The notes below the pieces were generated by a model. That model was not told the DNA's origin, did not search any database, and saw nothing but the letters and a program-made list of their open reading frames with translations. This document shows positions 1 to 4,968 of a stretch of 5,873 nucleotides of DNA, piece by piece. The position numbers and the translations under genes are program-made. Positions within the stretch are counted from its first letter, which is position 1; each line of letters begins with the position of its first letter. This DNA comes from Kineosphaera sp032229625 (GTDB taxonomy: Bacteria; Actinomycetota; Actinomycetes; Actinomycetales; Dermatophilaceae): NCBI GenBank assembly GCA_032229625.1, contig JAVTVZ010000175.1, forward strand, positions 1 through 5,873. Reading direction: 5' to 3'.

Positions 1-924
1 GCCAAGCGCTACCTCGGCACCTCCCCGTCCCGTCTGGCGTGGCACTCCGGCGCGTGGGTCGGCGGCGACATGAGCGCCGCGCGCGTCAACCGGTGGGGCC
101 CGTGGCGCGGCACGCCCAGCGACGTGACGCTGACCTTCCCCGAATACGCGACCTGGGCCTCGATGGCCGACTCCGCGTGGCACGTCCAGACGTTCGCCGG
201 CTTCAGGGGGCGCCTCGTCTACGGGCTGCCGATGCTGCCGAAGTCGGCCACGCCGACCCAGCTCAAGGACGTCGCCGCGGGCAAGCACGACGCGACCTAC
301 CGCAAGATCGCGCGCGACCTGCGCGTCAACGGCCGCGGCAACGCCGTCGTCAAGATCGGCTGGGAGGCCAACGGCGACTGGATGTCGTTCCGGGCGACCA
401 ACGCGACCGCGCCGACCTACCGCGCTGCGTGGCGCCGCATCGCCCAGGTGATGGCCAAGGAGTCCCCGAAGCTCCTCTTCAGCTTCGAGATCAACTGCGG
501 CACCGCGCTGAGCGGGCAGAAGTCCCGCCTCGACAGCCTCACGAAGCTGTATCCGGGCAACGACGTCACCGACCTCATCGGCTGCTCGACCTACGACTGG
601 TGGCACACGGGCGCCACGACGGAGGCGAAGTGGCGCTCGGCGATCCGCCCCGTGCGCGGGCCCGGACTGGCCGACGTCGCGACCTTCGCGCGCGCCACGG
701 GCAAGGGGTTGTCGATCTCGGAGTGGGGGCTGGCCGCCAAGAGCCGCGGCGGCAACGGCGACAACGTCTTCTACATCCGCAAGATGAAGCAGTTCTTCGA
801 CGCCAACGCCGACATCCTCGTGCTCGAGCAGTACTTCAACGAGCCTGGGGGCATGGGGAATTCGCTGTGGGCGGAGTCCTCGCAGAATCCGAAGGCCGGC
901 GCCGCCTACCGCCAACTCTGGTAG
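1..924 (+). CDS. GH26-like glycoside hydrolase, 5'-partial (probable secreted beta-mannanase/endoglucanase-type enzyme)
   Basis: The reading frame is open from base 1 and ends at TAG 922-924, leaving 307 residues; the true start, and any signal peptide, lie before the window. An internal ATG at 70 is not a convincing start, because residues 1-23 (including GAWVGG) read like the opening strand of a GH26 barrel. Two motifs support the family call. WEANGDW (residues 121-127) holds Glu122 as the likely acid/base, and ISEWG (239-243) holds Glu241 as the likely nucleophile, 119 residues later, as in clan GH-A (beta/alpha)8 retaining enzymes. Other typical segments are STYDWW near residue 196 and LEQYFNE near 276. 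GH26 members hydrolyse beta-1,4-mannan or related beta-glucans, usually outside the cell. The His that precedes the acid/base Glu in classic mannanases (HEMNG) is Trp here, so this is a divergent branch and the substrate is open. Family call fairly sure; substrate unknown. Confidence 0.75.
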   Translation, partial: AKRYLGTSPSRLAWHSGAWVGGDMSAARVNRWGPWRGTPSDVTLTFPEYATWASMADSAWHVQTFAGFRGRLVYGLPMLPKSATPTQLKDVAAGKHDATYRKIARDLRVNGRGNAVVKIGWEANGDWMSFRATNATAPTYRAAWRRIAQVMAKESPKLLFSFEINCGTALSGQKSRLDSLTKLYPGNDVTDLIGCSTYDWWHTGATTEAKWRSAIRPVRGPGLADVATFARATGKGLSISEWGLAAKSRGGNGDNVFYIRKMKQFFDANADILVLEQYFNEPGGMGNSLWAESSQNPKAGAAYRQLW

Positions 925-944
925 CCCGATCGCGCCCTGACGCG

Positions 945-958
945 GGCCCTACAGGGCC
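945..958 (+). terminator. Weak terminator-like hairpin after the hydrolase gene
   Basis: GGCCC (945-949) pairs with GGGCC (954-958) around the loop TACA, starting 21 bases after the hydrolase stop codon. No T-tract follows, which is common in actinobacterial terminators but also means the call rests on a 5-bp GC stem that could arise by chance in such GC-rich DNA. Its position after the stop codon is the main support. Confidence 0.3.
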
Positions 959-978
959 GTCGCGGGTCGTCGCGGGTC
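959..978. repeat. Perfect 10-bp tandem duplication (GTCGCGGGTC x2)
   Basis: Bases 959-968 and 969-978 are identical copies of GTCGCGGGTC, directly adjacent, in the non-coding gap after the hydrolase gene. The repeat begins at the foot of the hairpin at 945-958. It could be a small slippage duplication or a direct-repeat protein-binding site. Nothing in the sequence separates these, and no third copy was seen nearby. Confidence 0.5.
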
Positions 979-1040
979 GGCCGCGAGCCGGAAGCGCCGG
1001 AGATCTGGGTCTCACTGCGGCAACAAAAGCGCGGTGAACG

Positions 1041-1070
1041 GCGACCCTTGTCGGTGGTGTGACGTAGGTT
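1041..1070 (+). promoter_or_regulatory. Possible sigma70-type promoter for the ABC importer operon
   Basis: TAGGTT at 1065-1070 resembles an actinobacterial -10 box. GCGACC at 1041-1046 is a poor -35 match at an 18-base spacing (it shares only the GAC core with TTGACA); TTGTCG at 1048-1053 is a better hexamer but only 11 bases away. Transcription would start near 1076-1080, giving a leader of about 70-75 bases that opens almost directly with the inverted repeat at 1082-1108. The gap between the hydrolase and the binding-protein gene is where an operon promoter is expected, but the match is weak. Confidence 0.3.
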
Positions 1071-1081
1071 CCCCTCCATCC

Positions 1082-1108
1082 GGTGCGGCCCGATCCACGG
1101 GTCGCACC
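1082..1108 (+). promoter_or_regulatory. 11-bp inverted repeat / leader hairpin upstream of the binding-protein gene
   Basis: GGTGCGGCCCG (1082-1092) and CGGGTCGCACC (1098-1108) are inverted copies around the five-base centre ATCCA. Ten of eleven positions are Watson-Crick, and the remaining one (1088/1102) is a G-U wobble in RNA. It ends 41 bases before the ATG at 1150 and has no following T-tract. It may be an operator for a dimeric repressor, a 5'-leader stem that stabilises the mRNA, or a late terminator for the upstream gene. The structure itself is certain; its role is inferred. Confidence 0.55.
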
Positions 1109-1112
1109 CAGC

Positions 1113-1129
1113 GCGCGGCCTGCCCGCGC
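1113..1129 (+). promoter_or_regulatory. Second, GC-only leader hairpin next to the ribosome binding site
   Basis: GCGCGG (1113-1118) pairs with CCGCGC (1124-1129) around the loop CCTGC. It starts four bases after the larger inverted repeat and ends eight bases before the Shine-Dalgarno stretch GAGGGAGAG (1138-1146). A 6-bp GC stem is not rare at this base composition, so this is recorded as a structure that could shape the leader rather than as a proven element. Confidence 0.25.
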
Positions 1130-1137
1130 CGGTATGC

Positions 1138-1146
1138 GAGGGAGAG
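1138..1146 (+). promoter_or_regulatory. Ribosome binding site of the substrate-binding lipoprotein gene
   Basis: GAGGGAGAG is a purine-rich Shine-Dalgarno stretch, with its GAGGG core ending seven bases before ATG 1150. It supports that ATG as the start, which also gives a complete lipoprotein signal peptide. Confidence 0.7.
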
Positions 1147-1149
1147 ACC

Positions 1150-2841
1150 ATGCGAGGCAGAGACAAGGCGACGAGATCGGCCACGGCCCGGGTGCTCACC
1201 CCGGTGGTCATGCTGACCGCGGCGGCGCTGAGCGTCGCCGGCTGCGCGCAGTCCGAGCGGGAGGGCAGCGGCGGGGGCGCGACGGGCGGATCGGGCGAGG
1301 TCAAGGACACGTTCACCTTCGGCGCCGCGGGCGCCCCGGAGGTCTTCGACCCCTTCTACGCGACGGACGGCGAGACCTTCCGCGTGACGCGGCAGATCTT
1401 CGACGGGCTCGTGAGCATCAAGCCGGGCAGCGCCGATGTCGTGCCCGGGCTCGCGGAGAAGTGGGAGTCGTCCCCCGACGGCAAGACGTGGACGTTCTCG
1501 CTGCGTCAGGGCGTCACCTTCACCGACGGTGAGGCATTCAACGCCGACGCGGTGTGCAAGAACTTCGAGCGCATGTTCGACCAGAATGCGGCGGCGCAGA
1601 GCGGACCGGCCGAATACTGGGGCTACACGATGCAGGCCTTCAAGGACAAGGCCGCCGAGTCGCTCTACAAGGGGTGCACGGCCAAGGACGCCAACACGGC
1701 GGTCCTGACGATCAACAAGGCGACGTCGAAGTTCCCGGCGATGCTGTCGCTGGCGTCCTTCTCGATGCAGAGCCCGAAGGCGATGACCGCGGGCAACGCC
1801 AACGACGTCAAAGCGCAGGGCCAGGGCTTCGTCTATCCGTCGTATTCGGAGAATCCGGTGGGCACCGGCGCCTACAAGCTGGAGAAGTACGACCAGGCCA
1901 ACAAGACGGTCTCACTGGTCGCCAACGACAGCTACTGGGGCGAGAAGGCCAAGACCAAGCGCCTCGTCTTCAAGATCATCCCCGACGAGTCGACCCGCCG
2001 CCAGGAGCTGCAGGCCGGCTCGATCGACGGCTACGACCTGCCCAATCCGGTCGACTGGAAGGGCCTGGAGGGCGAAGGCAACAAGGTCGAGGTGCGACCC
2101 GCGTTCAACATCCTGTATCTGGGGCTGAACCCGGAGAAGAACCCCAAACTCAAGGATCTCAAGGTCCGTCAGGCGCTGCTGCAGGCGATCAACCGGGAGC
2201 AGCTCGTGCAGACGCAGCTGCCCGAGGGCGCGACCGTCGCGACGCAGATGATGCCGGACACCGTGGCGGGCTACAACAAGGCGCTGCAGCCGGTGGCCTA
2301 TGACGCGGCCGCCGCCAAGTCGGCGCTGGCCGGGCTGGAGCTGACGTTCGCCTACCCCTCGGAGGTGACGCGCCCCTACATGCCCAACCCGCAGAAGATC
2401 CACGACGCGATCCGCCGCGACTTCGAGGCCGCGGGCGTGAAGGTCAACGTCGTCACCAAGCCGTGGAACGGCGGCTATCTCGACGGGGTCGACGCCGGGG
2501 CGTTCGACGCCTTCCTGCTCGGGTGGACCGGCGACTACAACTCGGCGGACAACTTCATCGGCACCTTCTTCGGCAACCTGGCGTCGAACGACTTCCACAC
2601 CAAGGTCACCGACTACGGCGCGACGCTGTCCAAGGAGCTGGCCGACGCCGACGGCACCGTCGACGAGGCGGAGCGCACGAAGAAGTACGAGGACGTCAAC
2701 AAGAAGATCGTCGAGCAGTATCTGCCGGCGCTGCCGCTGACGCACTCCCCGCCCGCGCTCGTCACGTCGAACAAGGTCGAAGGCCTGATCGTCAGCCCGC
2801 TGACGGCCGAGGAATTCAACACCGTCACCGTCAAGAAGTAG
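1150..2841 (+). CDS. Family 5 extracellular substrate-binding lipoprotein of a Dpp/Opp-type ABC importer
   Basis: This 563-residue protein captures the solute outside the membrane and hands it to the permeases encoded next. The N-terminus is a lipoprotein signal: basic residues (MRGRDKATRSATAR), a hydrophobic stretch (about 15-30) and the lipobox VAGC with lipidated Cys32. A Gly/Ser-rich tether (about 38-49) follows. The rest matches the SBP_bac_5 family: FDPFYATDGE near 71, QIFDGLVSIKPG, LAEKWESSPDGKTWTFSLR about 99-119, the conserved VTFTDGEAFNADAV at 122-135, NPVGTGAYKLE, and the YLGLNP ... VRQALLQAINRE segment in the second lobe. Length is normal for the family. Cys136 and Cys176 could form a disulfide. 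Family 5 proteins bind peptides, nickel chelates, opines or oligosaccharides; the ligand cannot be inferred here. A strong hairpin follows the stop codon. Family and localisation are secure. Confidence 0.95.
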   Translation: MRGRDKATRSATARVLTPVVMLTAAALSVAGCAQSEREGSGGGATGGSGEVKDTFTFGAAGAPEVFDPFYATDGETFRVTRQIFDGLVSIKPGSADVVPGLAEKWESSPDGKTWTFSLRQGVTFTDGEAFNADAVCKNFERMFDQNAAAQSGPAEYWGYTMQAFKDKAAESLYKGCTAKDANTAVLTINKATSKFPAMLSLASFSMQSPKAMTAGNANDVKAQGQGFVYPSYSENPVGTGAYKLEKYDQANKTVSLVANDSYWGEKAKTKRLVFKIIPDESTRRQELQAGSIDGYDLPNPVDWKGLEGEGNKVEVRPAFNILYLGLNPEKNPKLKDLKVRQALLQAINREQLVQTQLPEGATVATQMMPDTVAGYNKALQPVAYDAAAAKSALAGLELTFAYPSEVTRPYMPNPQKIHDAIRRDFEAAGVKVNVVTKPWNGGYLDGVDAGAFDAFLLGWTGDYNSADNFIGTFFGNLASNDFHTKVTDYGATLSKELADADGTVDEAERTKKYEDVNKKIVEQYLPALPLTHSPPALVTSNKVEGLIVSPLTAEEFNTVTVKK

Positions 2842-2856
2842 GACGCGCGACACCAG

Positions 2857-2908
2857 GGTGGCCGCCAGGGGCCGGGGCGAGCACGCACCGGCCCCTGGCG
2901 CGGTCACC
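2857..2908 (+). terminator. Long intercistronic hairpin after the binding-protein gene (partial terminator or mRNA stabiliser)
   Basis: The inner stem pairs GCCAGGGGCCGG (2864-2875) with CCGGCCCCTGGC (2888-2899), 12 perfect base pairs around a 12-base loop. After a 2-base bulge (2900-2901), the outer stem pairs GGTGGCC (2857-2863) with GGTCACC (2902-2908), 7 pairs including one G-U. It begins 15 bases after the stop codon and ends 36 bases before the permease start. No T-tract follows. In many importer operons a stem at this point protects the binding-protein mRNA from 3' decay or partly stops transcription, making binding protein more abundant than permease. Structure very clear, function inferred. 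Confidence 0.75.
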
Positions 2909-2927
2909 GCACTTCGTCAGCCAGGAC

Positions 2928-2934
2928 GGGAGAG
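2928..2934 (+). promoter_or_regulatory. Ribosome binding site supporting the GTG start of the first permease
   Basis: GGGAGAG lies 10 bases before GTG 2945. An ATG at 2935 directly follows it but opens a different frame that encodes only a 78-residue Ala/Arg-rich shadow. The GTG at 2945 gives the standard MLRFIVRRLAQ permease N-terminus and is therefore preferred. Confidence 0.5.
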
Positions 2935-2944
2935 ATGAGGGGTC

Positions 2945-3955
2945 GTGCTCAGATTCATCGTGCGGCGGCTGGCGCAGATGGTCGGCGTCGTGCTCGTGCT
3001 GTCGATGCTGCTCTTCCTGTGGCTGCGCAGCCTGCCCGGCGGGCCGGTCTCGGCGATCCTCGGCGAGCGGGCCACCCCGGAGTCCCGGGCCCGGCTGACC
3101 GAGGCGTTGGGGCTCGACGAGCCGGTCTACGTGCAGTACTGGCGCTTCCTGCAGCGCGCGGCGCGCGGTGAGTTCGGCCCGTCGACGGGCGTGCTGCCGG
3201 GCCGGGACGCCCTCGACATCTTCCTGCAGCGGCTGCCCGCGACGATCGAGCTGAGCTTCTTCGCGATCGTCATCGCCGTCGTCCTGGGCATCCCGCTGGG
3301 GTATGTCGCGGCCCGGCGCCGCGGCTCACCGCTGGACAGCGCCTCGATCATCGCCTCGCTCATCGGTGTGGCGGTGCCGGTCTTCTTCCTGGCCTTCCTG
3401 CTCAAGTACTGGTTCGCGATCCAATGGCACCTCTTCCCGGTCTCGGGGCGGCAGAGCGGCGACATCGGGGCGACCCGCGTGACGGGCTTCTTCGTGCTCG
3501 ACGGGCTGCTCACCCGGGAGTACGACGCCTCGTGGGACGCCGTCATGCATCTCGTGCTGCCGTCGCTGGCGCTCGCGACGATCCCCTTCGCGATGATCTT
3601 CCGGATCACCCGCGCCTCCGTGCTCGAGGTCCTCGACGAGGACTATGTGCGCACCGCCGAGTCCAAGGGGCTGCTCAACCGCACGATCCGCGGCCGGCAC
3701 GTGCTGCGCAACGCGATGCTCCCCGTCGTCACGGCCATCGGCCTGCAGGTCGGGGCGCTGCTGGCGGGCGCGGTGCTCACCGAGCGGGTCTTCTCCTTCG
3801 GCGGCATCGGGGAGGCCCTGGCGATCGCCTTCGAGAGACGCGACTACGCGGTGCTGCAGGTCTTGATCCTCGCCGCCGCCGCGATCTACGTGCTGGTCAA
3901 CCTGCTCGTAGACATCGCCTATGCCCTGATCGACCCCCGCGTGCGGACGAGGTGA
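2945..3955 (+). CDS. DppB/OppB-like ABC importer permease
   Basis: This 336-residue integral membrane protein would be one half of the translocation pore, paired with the DppC-like permease encoded next. The start is GTG; MLRFIVRRLAQMVGVVLVLS is the typical N-terminus of this family (basic residues, then TM1, about 12-28). A periplasmic-side segment with LTEALGLDEPVYVQYWRFL follows. Further membrane segments are at about 100-122, 133-157, 201-222, 258-280 and 300-325. The BPD_transp_1 domain spans roughly 95-330. The EAA coupling loop, which docks on the ATPase, is at about 231-262 (YVRTAESKGLLNRTIRGRHV, then LRNAMLP), with the conserved Gly at 242. The C-terminus (YALIDPRVR) is the usual DppB ending. 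Length is normal and no key feature is missing. The stop codon overlaps the Shine-Dalgarno of the following gene, indicating translational coupling. Confidence 0.95.
   Translation: MLRFIVRRLAQMVGVVLVLSMLLFLWLRSLPGGPVSAILGERATPESRARLTEALGLDEPVYVQYWRFLQRAARGEFGPSTGVLPGRDALDIFLQRLPATIELSFFAIVIAVVLGIPLGYVAARRRGSPLDSASIIASLIGVAVPVFFLAFLLKYWFAIQWHLFPVSGRQSGDIGATRVTGFFVLDGLLTREYDASWDAVMHLVLPSLALATIPFAMIFRITRASVLEVLDEDYVRTAESKGLLNRTIRGRHVLRNAMLPVVTAIGLQVGALLAGAVLTERVFSFGGIGEALAIAFERRDYAVLQVLILAAAAIYVLVNLLVDIAYALIDPRVRTR
3949..3955 (+). promoter_or_regulatory. Ribosome binding site deciding the start of the second permease
   Basis: GAGGTGA is a 7-base perfect match to the 16S rRNA 3'-end complement and contains the TGA stop (3953-3955) of the preceding gene. 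It is five bases before GTG 3961. The other in-frame candidate, GTG 3952, lies inside this motif and has no good site of its own at proper spacing, so 3961 is chosen. Stop and ribosome binding site sharing bases is a typical coupling arrangement. Confidence 0.65.
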
Positions 3956-3960
3956 GCAGC

Positions 3961-4965
3961 GTGAGCGAGACCGACGACGCCCCCGAGGGCGGCGAGGCGC
4001 GACGCGGCGCGCGCGGCGCGTCGACCGCCTACGGGGACCGGCGCAAGCGTCGGATCGACGAGCTCGCCGTCGCCGGCGCCGTCGACGAGAAGCCCGGGGT
4101 CTCGCTCATCGCGAGCGCCTGGAGGCGGCTGCGCCGCGACCCGATCTTCCTCGCCGGCGCGGTCATCACGCTGGCCTTCATCGCGCTGGCGATCCTCTCG
4201 CCTGTCCTCGCGCCGCACGACCCGGGGGCCGCGCCGCTGCTGGACAAGGTGCGCACGCAGACCAACCCGGTGCCGGGGCCGGAGCCCGGATTCCCGCTCG
4301 GGGCCGACCCGCAGGGCCGCGACCTGCTGTCGCGGCTGCTCGTCGGCAGCCGCCAGACGCTCATCGTGGGGGTGCTCGCGACGCTCGGCGGATTCGCCGG
4401 CGGCCTGATCCTCGGCACGCTCGCGGGTGCCTTCGGCGGGTGGGTCGACTCGTTGATCATGCGGGCCGTCGACGTCATGCTGTCGCTGCCGTCGCTGCTG
4501 CTCGCAGTGTCGATCGCGACGCTCGCGCAGTCGCCGAGCCACTGGACGCTGATCATCGCGATCGCGATCGTCAACGTGCCGATCTTCGCGCGGCTGCTGC
4601 GCGGCTCGATGCTCGCGCAACGACATAGCGACCACGTGCTCGCGGCCCGCGCCCTGGGTGTGCGGCGCAGCGCGATCATCTTCCGCCACATGCTGCCCAA
4701 CTCCCTCGGCCCGGTGATCGTGCAGGCCACGCTGGTGCTGGCCACGGCGATCATCGACGCCGCCGGACTGAGCTTCCTCGGCCTGGGCAACCCCGACGAC
4801 CGGCAGCCCGAGTGGGGCCAGATGCTCGGCGAGGCGCAGAAGTATCTCCAGGACTACCCCCACCTGGCCTTCTGGCCGGCGGCGTGCATCATCGTCGTCG
4901 CCCTCGGCTTCACCCTCATGGGCGAGTCGCTGCGTGAGGCCCTCGACCCCAAGAGCCGGAGGTAG
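3961..4965 (+). CDS. DppC/OppC-like ABC importer permease
   Basis: This 334-residue protein is the second pore subunit. The GTG at 3961 is preferred on its Shine-Dalgarno; GTG 3952 would add only three residues. An unusually long hydrophilic, charged N-terminus of about 55 residues comes first. Then come WRRLRRDP and TM1 (about 61-84), the OppC_N region. HDPGAAPLLDKV and PLGADPQGRDLLSRLLVGSRQTL (112-134) are hallmark DppC motifs. The BPD_transp_1 domain follows, with membrane segments about 136-160, 163-185, 193-212, 250-275 and 300-322. The EAA loop (HVLAARALGVRRSAIIFRHM, then LPN) is at about 226-248. GLSFLGLG near 270 and the ending GESLREALDPKSR are also family signatures. The gene starts five bases after the previous stop and ends three bases before the ATPase start. 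Assignment is secure; substrate is not determined. Confidence 0.95.
   Translation: MSETDDAPEGGEARRGARGASTAYGDRRKRRIDELAVAGAVDEKPGVSLIASAWRRLRRDPIFLAGAVITLAFIALAILSPVLAPHDPGAAPLLDKVRTQTNPVPGPEPGFPLGADPQGRDLLSRLLVGSRQTLIVGVLATLGGFAGGLILGTLAGAFGGWVDSLIMRAVDVMLSLPSLLLAVSIATLAQSPSHWTLIIAIAIVNVPIFARLLRGSMLAQRHSDHVLAARALGVRRSAIIFRHMLPNSLGPVIVQATLVLATAIIDAAGLSFLGLGNPDDRQPEWGQMLGEAQKYLQDYPHLAFWPAACIIVVALGFTLMGESLREALDPKSRR
4958..4963 (+). promoter_or_regulatory. Ribosome binding site of the ATPase gene
   Basis: GGAGGT lies five bases before ATG 4969 and overlaps the last codons and the first base of the stop of the preceding permease gene. This fixes the ATPase start and suggests coupled translation. 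Confidence 0.7.
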
Positions 4966-4968
4966 GCG

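Noticed and set aside
39..1037. 332-residue open frame on the + strand in another frame over the hydrolase gene
   Set aside because: The product is Arg/Ala-rich without motifs, whereas the frame starting at base 1 encodes conserved glycoside hydrolase features.
1056..1077. TGTGACG as a CRP-type operator half-site
   Set aside because: The second half-site (TCACA at the proper spacing) is absent.
1912..2907. 331-residue open frame on the - strand opposite the binding-protein gene
   Set aside because: Its composition (Val/Arg/Gly/Leu-rich repeats) mirrors the sense codons, it has no domain signature, and it would run through the intercistronic hairpin.
2935..3171. ATG at 2935 directly after a ribosome binding site, opening a 78-residue frame
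   Set aside because: The product is Ala/Arg-rich and overlaps the well-supported permease in another frame. A short leader peptide role cannot be excluded but has no support.
3952..3960. GTG at 3952 (GTGA overlap with the preceding stop) as start of the second permease
   Set aside because: Its upstream bases lack a well-spaced Shine-Dalgarno, whereas GAGGTGA at 3949-3955 is correctly placed for GTG 3961. The difference is only three residues.
4069..4086. Near-perfect 18-base palindrome inside the DppC-like gene
   Set aside because: It matches at 16 of 18 positions but is made of GTC/GCC/GGC codons for Val-Ala-Gly-Ala-Val-Asp in a GC-rich coding stretch. Chance explains it.
4555..4570. Repeated ATCGCG units resembling GCGATCGC-type repeats
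   Set aside because: They encode alternating Ile and Ala in a membrane helix of the permease; codon bias explains the pattern and no dispersed copies were seen.
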